Below the pieces are notes generated by a model, which saw only the letters and a list, made by a program, of their open reading frames with translations, was not told the DNA's origin and searched no databases. From Planctomicrobium piriforme (GTDB taxonomy: Bacteria > Planctomycetota > Planctomycetia > Planctomycetales > Planctomycetaceae): a stretch of 64,000 bases of DNA. The position numbers and the translations under genes are program-made. Location: the NCBI RefSeq assembly GCF_900113665.1, contig NZ_FOQD01000001.1, forward strand, positions 496,001-560,000, read 5' to 3'. This document shows, in pieces, positions 41,368 through 50,838 of this stretch (its first letter is position 1; the number at the start of each line of letters is the position of its first letter).

Positions 41368-43845
41368 ATGCATCGCTTGTCTGCAGTCGGTTTTTTCTTC
41401 ACGGCGTTACTGCTGGCGTCATCGTCGGAAGCGGCCCAGCCGAAATTCAAGCATCTCTCGCCGCTTGCCGGTCAACGCGGTACGGAAGTCGATGTCGTGC
41501 TCTATGGCGACAATCTCGACGATGCCGAAGAACTGCTCCTTTACGACACAGGCCTCGAAGTCCTGAAGTTCGAAAAAGTGGCGGCTGAGGAAGATCGCAA
41601 GCAGGGGAAACGGGTTACCGTCCGCTTTAAAATCGCTGCCGACTGCCCTCTCGGCGCTCAGCGGATGCGCATTCGCACCCGAACTGGCATGTCGGATCTG
41701 CAGAACTTTCACGTCGGCGCCCTGCCGCTGGTGAGCGAAAAAGAGCCGAATACGCAGTTCGAAACTCCCCAGGTTTTGGCGATGAATACGTCGGTCGAAG
41801 GTCGCGTCGATCGCGAAGACGTCGACTATTACGAAATCGAGGCGAAAGCCGGTCAGCGGATCACCGCCGAAATCTTTGGTCAGCGACTGGGCCGCTCTTC
41901 CGGTTCCAGCTATTTCGACCCGTTCCTGGCGATTCTCAATTCAGAGCGTTTTGAACTGGCGGTGAACGATGATACCCCGCTCGTCTGGAACGATTCGATG
42001 GTCTCCGTCGTCGCGCCGGCTGATGGCAAGTACACCATCCTTGTCCGTGATGCCTCCTACAACGGCGATGGCCAGGCCCACTATGTCCTGCATGTCGGCA
42101 ACTTCCCTCGTCCCACTGCCGTGCTGCCAGCAGGCGGTAAACCCGGTGAAACGCTGAAGGTGACTTTCCTCGGTGACGTTGCCGGTCCCATCGAACGCGA
42201 AATCACGCTGCCGACGACCGCCCCTGCGGACAACTTTGGTCTCGAAGTGCAGGACGATCAGGGGATTGCCCCCTCTCGGCATCCGTTCCGCATCGTCGAC
42301 CTGCAGAACATTCTCGAACAGGAACCGAATAACGATCGCAATGTCGCCACGGCGGGCCCGCTGCCTGCGGCGTTCAACGGCGTGATTGGCGCGAAGTCGG
42401 ACATCGACTTCTTCAAATTCGCGGCGAAGAAAGACCAGACGGTCAATGTCGAAGTTTACGCCCGTCGGATTCGATCTGGTCTCGATCCGGTGGTGAGCGT
42501 CCATCAGATGTCCGATGGGAAGGGGCTCGGCAGCGACGACGACAGCCGCGGCGTCGACTGTGCGGTGAAAGTGAAGATCCCTGCCGATGGAGAATATGTG
42601 GTCGCCGTTCGAGATCACCTCAATCGCGGCGAGCCGACCTTCACCTATCGCATCGAAGTGACGGAACTGCAGCCGGAGGTCTTTGCCGACCCGATCGAAT
42701 TCGCCCGCTATGTGCAGCCGCAGATCATCATCCCGCAAGGAGGCGGCTGCGGCGTTGTGGCGAACATTCAGCGTCGTGAGTTCGGCGGACCGGTGAACTT
42801 CCGCAGCGATTCCCTCCCGCCCGGCGTGCGGATGGAATGTCCCGAAAGCTGGCGGGCCGACGGCACGGCGTCCGTCGTGTTTTTTGCCGATGAGACCGCC
42901 CCGCTGGGCGGCAAGTATTCGTCCATCACCGCGTTCCTCGATGACCCCAAGCAGCCCGCCCTCAAGATCGAAGGGGAGTTCCGCCAGGACGTGCTGATGA
43001 TCCGCGCGAACAATAACGATCGGGTCTGGGAAGAACGGATGCATCGCCTGCCGATCGTGGTAGTCGAGAAGGCGCCGTTCAAATGCTGGATCGAAATGCC
43101 CAAGGTTCCCGTCGTTCAGAACGGCTCGCTGAACCTCGTGGTGAAGTGCGAAAAGGCCGAAGGCTGGGACGAAGAAATCAACATGCAGCTGTTGCAGAAT
43201 CCCCCTGGCGTCAGCTCGAACGGCTCGGCAAAAATTCCCAAGGGCGCGACTGAAGGCGTCATTGCGGTGAATGCGTCAGACAAAGCCAGCGTGCGTGAAA
43301 GCATGGTCTCGGCTCGCTGTTCAGCGAAGCATGCCGGTGGTGAATATGAACTCGCGACTCCGTTTGTTCCTATCAAGGTCGAAGAGAAATACGTCACTTT
43401 CGAATTCGCTCAAGGGGCCGTCGAACAGGGGAAAGAAACCCCGTACCTGATCAAGGTCACCAAACGCAAAGACTTCGAAGGGGAAGCGGTCGTCGAACTG
43501 CTCGGCCTGCCGGCCAATGCCACGGCTGAAAAGCTGAACCTCACGAAAGACACAGCCGAGTTGCTGTTCACGATCAAGGCCGCGGCCGACACCCCCGTCG
43601 GCATGAGCCAGAATGTCTTCTGTAAAGTCGATGTGCCTGAGAATGGCGCGATTGTGACCCACAGTCTGGGAAATGGTCGGCTTCGCGTCGACAAGCCTGC
43701 TCCGCCGCCGAAGACCACGCCAGAGACCCCGGCTGCTCCTCCCCCGGCGGAGGTCGCCAAGACGGAAGCCCCGCCCAAGCCGTTGTCTCGCCTCGAGCAA
43801 TTGCGTGTGCAGCAAAAACAGCGCGAAGCTGGCGGCGGCGAATAG
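41368..43845 (+). CDS. Secreted protein with two PPC (pre-peptidase C-terminal) domains
   Basis: 825 aa with a signal peptide (AVGFFFTALLLASSSEA). After an N-terminal beta-domain (KHLSPLAGQRGTEVDVVLYGDNLD) come two PPC-type beta-sandwiches, each opening with an E-(K/Q)-EPN-x-x motif: SEKEPNTQFETPQ ... DYYEIEAKAGQRITAEIF, and EQEPNNDRNVATA ... DFFKFAAKKDQTVNVEVY. The C-terminal half has further Ig-like strands and ends in a Pro/Ala-rich stretch and a charged tail. Likely a periplasmic or surface binding protein. Second gene of the DUF1501 cluster. Confidence 0.85.
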   Translation: MHRLSAVGFFFTALLLASSSEAAQPKFKHLSPLAGQRGTEVDVVLYGDNLDDAEELLLYDTGLEVLKFEKVAAEEDRKQGKRVTVRFKIAADCPLGAQRMRIRTRTGMSDLQNFHVGALPLVSEKEPNTQFETPQVLAMNTSVEGRVDREDVDYYEIEAKAGQRITAEIFGQRLGRSSGSSYFDPFLAILNSERFELAVNDDTPLVWNDSMVSVVAPADGKYTILVRDASYNGDGQAHYVLHVGNFPRPTAVLPAGGKPGETLKVTFLGDVAGPIEREITLPTTAPADNFGLEVQDDQGIAPSRHPFRIVDLQNILEQEPNNDRNVATAGPLPAAFNGVIGAKSDIDFFKFAAKKDQTVNVEVYARRIRSGLDPVVSVHQMSDGKGLGSDDDSRGVDCAVKVKIPADGEYVVAVRDHLNRGEPTFTYRIEVTELQPEVFADPIEFARYVQPQIIIPQGGGCGVVANIQRREFGGPVNFRSDSLPPGVRMECPESWRADGTASVVFFADETAPLGGKYSSITAFLDDPKQPALKIEGEFRQDVLMIRANNNDRVWEERMHRLPIVVVEKAPFKCWIEMPKVPVVQNGSLNLVVKCEKAEGWDEEINMQLLQNPPGVSSNGSAKIPKGATEGVIAVNASDKASVRESMVSARCSAKHAGGEYELATPFVPIKVEEKYVTFEFAQGAVEQGKETPYLIKVTKRKDFEGEAVVELLGLPANATAEKLNLTKDTAELLFTIKAAADTPVGMSQNVFCKVDVPENGAIVTHSLGNGRLRVDKPAPPPKTTPETPAAPPPAEVAKTEAPPKPLSRLEQLRVQQKQREAGGGE

Positions 43846-43891
43846 CTGGTGTTGACCCTGATTTGAAGACCGAGATTCACTTTCGTTTGCT

Positions 43892-46324
43892 ATGGCTTCC
43901 GTCATGATTCGATCCCTCGCCTGCACACTGATCTTCAGCCTGACCGCCCAGGCCGCCATCGCGGCGGAGCTGGTTGAGCTGCGGGTTTCTCCCAAAGAAG
44001 TCCGACTGACGACGGCGCGAGCCCGGCAGTCGGTGATCGTGCAAGGGGTCTACGACGACGGCCTCACTCGCGACCTCACCTCGCAGACCGAATGGAAGCT
44101 GGACGAAAACATCCTGCGGCGCGACGGCAATATCCTGTTCCCGAAGGCCGACGGGACAACGCAGGTGAGCCTGTCGGTCGGCGGCAAGACGGAACAGATT
44201 CCAGTCGTTGTGGAGAAAGCCGGGACCGATCGCCCCGTCAGCTTCAAGCTCGATGTGATGCCAGTCTTCATGAAGGCCGGCTGCAACACCGGCAGTTGTC
44301 ATGGAGCAGCCCGCGGGAAAGACGGCTTTCGCTTGTCTCTGTTTGGCTACGATCCCGATGGGGACCACTTTCGCATTACCCGCGAACAGTTGGGCCGACG
44401 CGTGAATCTCGCCGTGCCTGAGGCGAGCATGATGGTCGAGAAATCGATCGGCTCGGTACCGCACACCGGGGGCAAACGCTACTCGATGGAATCCCCCATG
44501 AATCAGACGATTCTGGAGTGGATCAAGAACGGCGTTCCCACCGATCCAGGCGATCAGGCGACCTGCGTCGGTATCGAACTCTATCCCCGCCAGGCAGTGC
44601 TGGACGGCAAGGGTGAGACGCAGCAGATGGTCGTGCTCGCCAAGTATTCTGATGGCAGCACGCGCGACGTCACGTCGCTGGCGGCGTTCTTCTCCAGTAA
44701 CGATTCGTCCGCCAAGATCGACGATCAAGGTCTCGTCACCGCCGGCGATCGCGGCGAAGCCTTCGTCATGGCCCGCTTCGACGTCCATACGCAGGGATCA
44801 CAGTTCCTCGCGCTCCCCAAAGGCCTGCAATACCAGCCGAATCAGGAAGAGCCGGTCAATTACATCGACGAACTCGTCACCGCCAAGCTCAAGAAGATCC
44901 GGCTCAACCCGTCGGATGTCTGTAGCGATGAAGACTTCCTCCGCCGGGTTTCGATTGACCTCGTCGGTCAACTCCCCCCGGCGGAAGAGTACGAAGCTTT
45001 CATGGCGGACGCCTCTGCCGACAAACGGACTAAGAAAATTGATGAACTGCTGCAGCGCAAAGAGTTCACCGAGATGTGGGTCTCGAAGTGGTCGGAATGG
45101 CTGATGATGCGCTCCGGCGGCCAGCAGCAGATTTCCGATAAGTCGATCGTGCTCTATTACCAGTGGCTTGTCGATCAGGTCGCCAACAACGTCCCGATGG
45201 ACGAAATGGTCCGCAACATTCTCGCCTCGTCAGGCGGAACCTTTTCCAATCCCCCCACGAACTTTTATGAGCTCGAACGCGATCAGCTCAAGGTCGCCGA
45301 GAACGTGGCTCAGGTGTTCATGGGGATGCGGATTCAGTGTGCCCAGTGCCACAATCATCCGTTCGACCGCTGGACTCAGGACGAGTACTACGAGTTCGCC
45401 GCGTTCTTTTCGCAGATCGGTCGCAAACGCGGGGAAGATGTTCGCGAACAGGTCGTCTTCAATCGCGGCGGCGGCGAAGTGAAACATCCGGTCACCGGCA
45501 AGAATTCGGTTCCCAAGTTCCTGGGGGGTGACCGTCCGGATGTCGCCGGAAAAGATCGTCGTGAAGTGCTGGCGGCATGGCTCGCTTCGCCTGAGAACCC
45601 GTTCTTTGCGACCAACTTTGCCAACCGCGTCTGGCATCACTTTTTCGGCATCGGCATTGTCGAACCGGTGGACGATGTGCGCATTTCGAATCCGGCCTCG
45701 AATCCGGAACTGCTCGACGCCCTGGCTCACAAGTTCACCGAATACGGCTACGACTTCCGCAAGCTGGTGCGTGACATCTGTCTGTCGAAGACCTACCAGC
45801 GGTCGACGCAGCGGAATGAAAGCAACCTGACTGACGAGCGGAACTTTGCTCATCAGTCGGTCCGTCGCATCAAGGCGGAATCGATGCTCGACATTATCAG
45901 TCAGGTGACGAACACCAAGGACGACTTCTCGAAGCTGCCTGTCGGCGCCCACGCTGTGCAGATTGCCGATGGCAATACGACGACCTACTTCCTGACGACG
46001 TTCGGACGCGCTAAACGCGAAACCGCCTGCTCGTGTGAAGTCCGCATGGAGCCCACGCTCTCACAGGCACTGCATCTGATGAACGGCGATACAGTCAATC
46101 AGAAGATGGTCCAGGGGGCCGTCCTCAAGAAGATGATCGACGCCAAACTGCCGCCGCAGGAGATCGTCGACCATTTGTACGTCTCCTGCCTGACGCGACA
46201 CCCGACCCAGGCCGAAAAAGACAGCCTCGCCCCGCTGTTCGCCGAAGGGGCGAACGTGAATCAATCCCTCGAAGACATTTACTGGGCGTTGCTCAATTCA
46301 CGCGAGTTTTTGTTCAACCACTAG
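43892..46324 (+). CDS. DUF1549/DUF1553 protein with cytochrome c motifs
   Basis: 810 aa. Signal peptide, a bacterial Ig-like (BIG2) domain (about 27-110), then a possible heme site of the CX4CH type, C131-NTGS-C136-H137, in FMKAGCNTGSCHGAARGKDGF. DUF1549 (about 325-540) contains a standard C483-A-Q-C486-H487 motif in QCAQCHNHPFDRW; DUF1553 (about 560-800) follows with FATNFANRVWHHFFG and the usual TYQRS. The family is characteristic of planctomycetes and is thought to act in the periplasm; its reaction is unknown. It starts 46 bases after the PPC gene and belongs to the same cluster. Confidence 0.93.
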   Translation: MASVMIRSLACTLIFSLTAQAAIAAELVELRVSPKEVRLTTARARQSVIVQGVYDDGLTRDLTSQTEWKLDENILRRDGNILFPKADGTTQVSLSVGGKTEQIPVVVEKAGTDRPVSFKLDVMPVFMKAGCNTGSCHGAARGKDGFRLSLFGYDPDGDHFRITREQLGRRVNLAVPEASMMVEKSIGSVPHTGGKRYSMESPMNQTILEWIKNGVPTDPGDQATCVGIELYPRQAVLDGKGETQQMVVLAKYSDGSTRDVTSLAAFFSSNDSSAKIDDQGLVTAGDRGEAFVMARFDVHTQGSQFLALPKGLQYQPNQEEPVNYIDELVTAKLKKIRLNPSDVCSDEDFLRRVSIDLVGQLPPAEEYEAFMADASADKRTKKIDELLQRKEFTEMWVSKWSEWLMMRSGGQQQISDKSIVLYYQWLVDQVANNVPMDEMVRNILASSGGTFSNPPTNFYELERDQLKVAENVAQVFMGMRIQCAQCHNHPFDRWTQDEYYEFAAFFSQIGRKRGEDVREQVVFNRGGGEVKHPVTGKNSVPKFLGGDRPDVAGKDRREVLAAWLASPENPFFATNFANRVWHHFFGIGIVEPVDDVRISNPASNPELLDALAHKFTEYGYDFRKLVRDICLSKTYQRSTQRNESNLTDERNFAHQSVRRIKAESMLDIISQVTNTKDDFSKLPVGAHAVQIADGNTTTYFLTTFGRAKRETACSCEVRMEPTLSQALHLMNGDTVNQKMVQGAVLKKMIDAKLPPQEIVDHLYVSCLTRHPTQAEKDSLAPLFAEGANVNQSLEDIYWALLNSREFLFNH

Positions 46325-46336
46325 TAGAAGAAAATT

Positions 46337-46416
46337 CGAAGCACGAAATCCGAAATCTCGAACGAATTCCACTAGCAAAACGATTGAGTTGATTTCGTTT
46401 CGAATTTCGTGCTTCG
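46337..46416. repeat. Inverted pair of the CGAAGCACGAAAT repeat
   Basis: CGAAGCACGAAATCCGAAAT at 46337-46356 and its inverse ATTTCGTGCTTCG at 46404-46416 form an imperfect hairpin after the DUF1549/DUF1553 stop. The motif is shared with 30641-30660. Confidence 0.65.
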
Positions 46417-46529
46417 GATTTCGGATTTTATAAAGAAGTCGGTTCCCGCCAGATTGCCGCGTCCCTCAAATTTTGTTGCATGCTCGCACCCCGCGGGCGC
46501 GGCAATGACCTGCCCGTGACGGTCCTTTC

Positions 46530-48926
46530 ATGACAGACAGTCTCTTCAGCCTGCGTTTCCTGACACTCGGCGGTCTTTCGCTGGCAGCGGCGCTCTGTGC
46601 ATTGTCATCACCGACGATTGCGGACGAACCGAAACCCGCCCCAGAGAAGGTCACGTTCGCCGACCACGTGCTGCCGATCATGCGTCTCCGCTGCGGTTCA
46701 TGTCACAACGCGAACGACCAGAAGGGGGGCTTGACCGTCGACAACTATGCCGCCCTCATGAACGGCGGTTCGTCTGGCGCGGTGATCGAGCCGGGAGATG
46801 CCGGGAACAGCTATCTCTACAGTCTCGTGACGCATGCCAGCGAACCGAAGATGCCCCCCAACGCCGACAAGATGCCGGCGGCGGAACTGGCGACTCTCGA
46901 AAAATGGATCAACCTCGGCGCTCCCGAAACGGCCGGCAGCTCTGTGGCCGTGAAGAAGAAGCCGAGCCTGACGAAGATCGAAGTCTCCAATCAGCGTCCC
47001 GCTGATGTTGCTGTTCCCACCCGCTATTTCGCCGATCCCGCCATCGTGCCGGTTCGATCAAACGCCGTCACCGCGCTCGCAGTCAGTCCCTGGGCATCGG
47101 TCGGCGCCATGTCAGGTCATCAACAGGTGACGCTCTTCGATACCAAAACGCTCGATCTCCTCGGGGTGCTCCCCTTTCCGGAAGGCCAGCCGCAGGTGCT
47201 GAAGTTCAGCCGCAATGGCTCGCTGTTGCTGGTCGGCGGCGGTCGCGGCGGCGCGAATGGCCGCGTCGTGGTGTTCGACGTGAAGACCGGCGAACGCAAA
47301 ATCGAAGCAGGCGACGAATATGACGAAGTCCTCGCCGCCGATATCAGCCCCGACCAGACGCTCATCGCCCTCGGCGGACCCAAGAAAGTCCTCCGCATCT
47401 ACTCCACCGTCACCGGCGAACTGATTGCAGAGAACAAGAAACACACCGACTGGCTCACCGCCATCGAATTCAGCCCGGACGGCGTGCTGGTCGCATCAGG
47501 CGATCGCAGCAACGGACTCATCGTCTGGGAAGCGGCCAGCGGCAACCTGTTTTACGATTTGCAGGCTCACAAGGGAGCGATCTCCGACATCAGTTGGCGG
47601 CCTGACAGCAATGTCGTCGGCTCCGCCAGCGAAGACGGCACGATCAAGCTGTGGGAAATGCAGAACGGCGGCATGATCAAGTCGTGGGACGCGCATCCAG
47701 GCGGCGTGACGGCCATGGATTACACCCGTGACGGCCAGCTCGTCTCGACCGGCCGCGACCGCATCTCACGTTTGTGGAACGGCGACGGCGCAAAAGTTCG
47801 CGATTTCCCCGCCGTATCCGACCTCGGGATGGAAGTCGCCTACGACGCCGAAGCGAAGCGGCTGCTCGCCGGCGACTGGGCCGGGAAGATCTTTGTCTGG
47901 AATGCCGACGACGCTCAACCCATCGGGCAGCTCGCCACCAATCCGCCGACCATCGCCATGCAACTGGCCGACGCGACTGGCAAGGCTGACGCCGTCCGCG
48001 TGCAACTGGCCGCGAAACAGAAAGCGGCGGCTGACCTGAGAGCAAAACTCGCCGCCCGTCAACAGGCGGCCGACGCCGCGACCGGCAAAGCAAAACAGGC
48101 GGCTGAAATCGCGGCTCAGACGACATCCCGTAAACAGCAGTCTGAAAAAGCGATGCAGACTCAACAGGCCGCCGTCACCGCGGCGGAATTGAGCTTGAAG
48201 GAAACACAAACCGCACAGGCACAGCTTTCCGCACAACTGAAGAGCCAGGACGACGGCCTAACCGCCGCCCAGAATGTGCTGAAAACCGCGACCGAAGCGG
48301 CTGCTCAGGCGACTGCTGCTGAAGCGGTTGCCGGTCAGGCACTCGCCGCCGCCAAGCAAAAGAGTGACGAACTGACATTGGCCGCGAAACCCACCGAAGC
48401 TGAAACTCCGCTGCTGGAAACCGATGCTCAGGTGAAACAGGCGGTGGCGGATCGCCTGGCTGCCGCAACGGCCGCACAACAGGCCGTCGGGCCGGCAGAA
48501 ACGGCCCTGACCGCAGTGCAGGGAAACTTGCAGCAGTCACAGAAGAATCAGGTCGCCGCCAAGGCAGCGGTCGATGCGCTGGTTGCGGCGATCGGCGCGA
48601 CGCAAGCTGCTCAGGCGACGGCCAACACCGCTGCCGAACAGGCTCAAAAGTCAGTCGAAGCCGCTCGCAAGAGTTTCGATGAAGCCCAGGCACAGCACAC
48701 CGCCGCGCTGCAGGAAGAACAGACCGCTGCGAAAGCTCTTGTCGAAGCGCAGGCGGCCGCGAAGAAAGAAACAGATGCCGCCCCGGCGACGCCTGATGAG
48801 CAGAAGGTGCTCGGCGAAACCGATGCGGCGGTGAAAGCGGCCCAAGACCAGCTCGCGGTTCAGGAAGCTCGACTCGTGCGGCTGAAGAAATGTCAGTCTG
48901 ACCTGACGGCCGCTCCCGCCAAGTAA
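46530..48926 (+). CDS. Cytochrome c - WD40 - coiled-coil fusion protein
   Basis: 798 aa. Signal peptide, then a planctomycete-type cytochrome c domain with C55-GS-C58-H59 (VLPIMRLRCGSCHN) and a candidate distal Met in EPKMPPNADKMPA. A WD40 propeller spans about 165-470 (ADISPDQTLIALGG, AIEFSPDGVLVASGDRSNGLIVW, SASEDGTIKLWE). The last 300 residues are Ala/Gln/Lys-rich coiled coil. The domain order suggests a periplasmic electron carrier held in an assembly. It is the last gene of the DUF1501 cluster, on the same strand but 205 bases on, past a repeat. Confidence 0.9.
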   Translation: MTDSLFSLRFLTLGGLSLAAALCALSSPTIADEPKPAPEKVTFADHVLPIMRLRCGSCHNANDQKGGLTVDNYAALMNGGSSGAVIEPGDAGNSYLYSLVTHASEPKMPPNADKMPAAELATLEKWINLGAPETAGSSVAVKKKPSLTKIEVSNQRPADVAVPTRYFADPAIVPVRSNAVTALAVSPWASVGAMSGHQQVTLFDTKTLDLLGVLPFPEGQPQVLKFSRNGSLLLVGGGRGGANGRVVVFDVKTGERKIEAGDEYDEVLAADISPDQTLIALGGPKKVLRIYSTVTGELIAENKKHTDWLTAIEFSPDGVLVASGDRSNGLIVWEAASGNLFYDLQAHKGAISDISWRPDSNVVGSASEDGTIKLWEMQNGGMIKSWDAHPGGVTAMDYTRDGQLVSTGRDRISRLWNGDGAKVRDFPAVSDLGMEVAYDAEAKRLLAGDWAGKIFVWNADDAQPIGQLATNPPTIAMQLADATGKADAVRVQLAAKQKAAADLRAKLAARQQAADAATGKAKQAAEIAAQTTSRKQQSEKAMQTQQAAVTAAELSLKETQTAQAQLSAQLKSQDDGLTAAQNVLKTATEAAAQATAAEAVAGQALAAAKQKSDELTLAAKPTEAETPLLETDAQVKQAVADRLAAATAAQQAVGPAETALTAVQGNLQQSQKNQVAAKAAVDALVAAIGATQAAQATANTAAEQAQKSVEAARKSFDEAQAQHTAALQEEQTAAKALVEAQAAAKKETDAAPATPDEQKVLGETDAAVKAAQDQLAVQEARLVRLKKCQSDLTAAPAK

Positions 48927-49072
48927 GCGGTCTCTGAGCCATTGTGATTGGCTCGCATCTGCTGTTCTTTGTGCGAATGCCAGGTGGCGTCAATCTAGGC
49001 GGACTGGCGAGGGCTTGCCTGTCTCGCATTGTGATCGCCTCAACGATTGCACCAAATCTTTTCATCGTAAGG

Positions 49073-49100
49073 TGGACTTAAGATTTTCTTTGCTTATAGT
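49073..49100 (+). promoter_or_regulatory. Promoter candidate before the DUF427 gene
   Basis: TGGACT (49073-49078), 16-base spacer, TATAGT (49095-49100), 45 bases before the start codon. Confidence 0.4.
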
Positions 49101-49144
49101 GCAGCACACGCGCTCTTCAGCCACTCTTTTGCAGGAACTCTGCC

Positions 49145-49462
49145 ATGATGCGCGCGATCTGGAACGGTGTCGTCCTGGCCGAATCAGCTCATACCGAGCT
49201 GCTGGAAGGCCACTATTATTTTCCGCCGGGCACGGTGAAGCCCGAATTTCTGCGTCGCAGTACGACGCAGATCAACTGTCCCTGGAAGGGGATGGCCGAT
49301 TTCTGCCATCTCGAAGTCGACGGCGAACGCTGTGAAAACGCCGCCTGGTACTTCCCCGCTCCCAAGCCGGAAGCCCGGGAAATCCGCAATTACATCGCCT
49401 TCGGCGACAGCGTCGAAATCGAAATTGTCGAAGCACAGGCGGTCTGCCTGTCCGGTCAATAA
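49145..49462 (+). CDS. DUF427 protein
   Basis: 105 aa, close to a whole single DUF427 domain. The family pattern is visible: a short N-terminal WNGVVLAES, YYFPPGTVKPEFLRRS, TQINCPWKGMADFCHLEVDG and AAWYFPAPKPEAREIRNYIAF. The fold is a small beta-barrel; its activity is unknown. The start could be either of two adjacent ATGs (49145, 49148). It is transcribed toward a convergent beta-propeller gene. Confidence 0.9.
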   Translation: MMRAIWNGVVLAESAHTELLEGHYYFPPGTVKPEFLRRSTTQINCPWKGMADFCHLEVDGERCENAAWYFPAPKPEAREIRNYIAFGDSVEIEIVEAQAVCLSGQ

Positions 49463-49542
49463 TCTCTCCAAGAATGCCGTCGTTGCGTCAGTCCGTCGCC
49501 AATCGCGCGCTTTGGCGACTGCACTGCATCTCGCCGGTGTTC

Positions 49543-50799
49543 TCAGCTCTCGATGATTTTTGAAACATCGATCAGATAGAGCTGCCGGCCGTTGCCGCCG
49601 TGCGGTGAATCGATCACCACCATGCGGCCGTCGCGGCTCGCTCGCGGGTGATTGTCGCACCGCCATTCTCCGTTGTATTGCGGCGGTGAATAGAACGCCC
49701 CCAGTTCCATGCGGCGATCCGTCTTCAAATTGTATAAGTACGGGTGCTGCAGCCGCGTTTTGTCAGGGTAGGTGTCGTTGAGAATCCAGTCGGGATGCTC
49801 CGGCAGATAGGTGTTGTGACCGTTTTGCGTCATCAGCCGCGGCCCCACCGGCGTCACCTCGTCCGTGCGGTCCTTGAACAGGTAGAAGCCCGCCGGCTTT
49901 CCTTCCGGTTTGGTCCACATGCAGACATGTTCGGGATCGCGCCAGACAAAGTGCGACGTTTCTCCCGACGGATCGAGGACGAACACGTCCCCGCCGTTCA
50001 CGCTCGCGGTAATCATTCGCGTGGCGAAGTTCCCCGTTGGCCCGCCGGTGGCCGGATCGCGTTTTTTCCACCGGTGCAGCACGATGAACCGCTGCGAATC
50101 CGGACTGATGAGCAGATGGTTGAACCACTGCCAGACGTTCTCCAGTTTGGCCCCGCGATACGGGATCTGCGCCAGCTCGTGCAGCGACAGCAGAAGTTTT
50201 TGCTGTCCTGTTGCCATGTCGACATGAAACACTCCGGAATCCTTGGGCGCGAGTTCGTCCCCATATCGATCCGGCAGCCCGGCGTACCCATACCCCGGCC
50301 GCATAGTCTGAATCCGCGAGAAATCCGGAGTCAGTCCGAACGAGCCGTCGGGGCTCAGCGTGTACACAGTACTCGGGATCGTCCGCTTGGCGCCAGTCGA
50401 AACATCGAGCGTTCGACAGACAAACTGGTCCCCTTCCCGGTCGTTCCAGATCACTTCACTCTTCGAGCCAGGCCGCCACTGCAGCATGCAGCCCTGCTGC
50501 CAGCCCCAGGCGTTGCTCTGGCCCAGTTCGATCCAGCGGTCGCCGTCCTGCAGGTCGACCATGCCGACGTTGATGACATCGCCGGGAACCGGCGAGCGAT
50601 GTTCGAAGTCCACTTGATTCGAGAGGACGTAGCGGTTCGTTGCATCGAATTCGAACTTGTCATAGTAGCCGAACCAGTGATAGTGCGGCCCTTGAGTGAT
50701 CGCCCGAATCGGCGGGAATTCGTCGGCTTTCAGGTTCTTGCTGAGGACCGCACCTGCGAGTCCGCAGGCGGCCGTTTGCAGGAATGTCCGTCGTCGCAT
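49543..50799 (-). CDS. Exported TolB-like beta-propeller protein
   Basis: 418 aa. The start is a Tat-like signal (MRRRTFLQTAACGLAGAVLSKN). The body has repeated propeller blades with TolB/oligogalacturonide-lyase-like strands: RYVLSNQVDFEHR, TVYTLSPDGSFGLTPDF, HLLISPDSQRFIVLHRW and the end CDNHPRASRDGRMVVIDSPHGG. The closest named relatives by pattern are periplasmic propellers acting on polysaccharides, but no catalytic site is assigned. It lies 39 bases downstream of the ComEA-like gene on the same strand. Confidence 0.8.
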   Translation of the reverse strand: MRRRTFLQTAACGLAGAVLSKNLKADEFPPIRAITQGPHYHWFGYYDKFEFDATNRYVLSNQVDFEHRSPVPGDVINVGMVDLQDGDRWIELGQSNAWGWQQGCMLQWRPGSKSEVIWNDREGDQFVCRTLDVSTGAKRTIPSTVYTLSPDGSFGLTPDFSRIQTMRPGYGYAGLPDRYGDELAPKDSGVFHVDMATGQQKLLLSLHELAQIPYRGAKLENVWQWFNHLLISPDSQRFIVLHRWKKRDPATGGPTGNFATRMITASVNGGDVFVLDPSGETSHFVWRDPEHVCMWTKPEGKPAGFYLFKDRTDEVTPVGPRLMTQNGHNTYLPEHPDWILNDTYPDKTRLQHPYLYNLKTDRRMELGAFYSPPQYNGEWRCDNHPRASRDGRMVVIDSPHGGNGRQLYLIDVSKIIES

Positions 50800-50838
50800 G
50801 GCCTTTCCTCTCGACTTGAAATGAGATCGTTTTTTTGA

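Noticed and set aside
41941..43044. Minus-strand frame inside the PPC-domain gene
   Set aside because: Antisense shadow; low-complexity, no domain.
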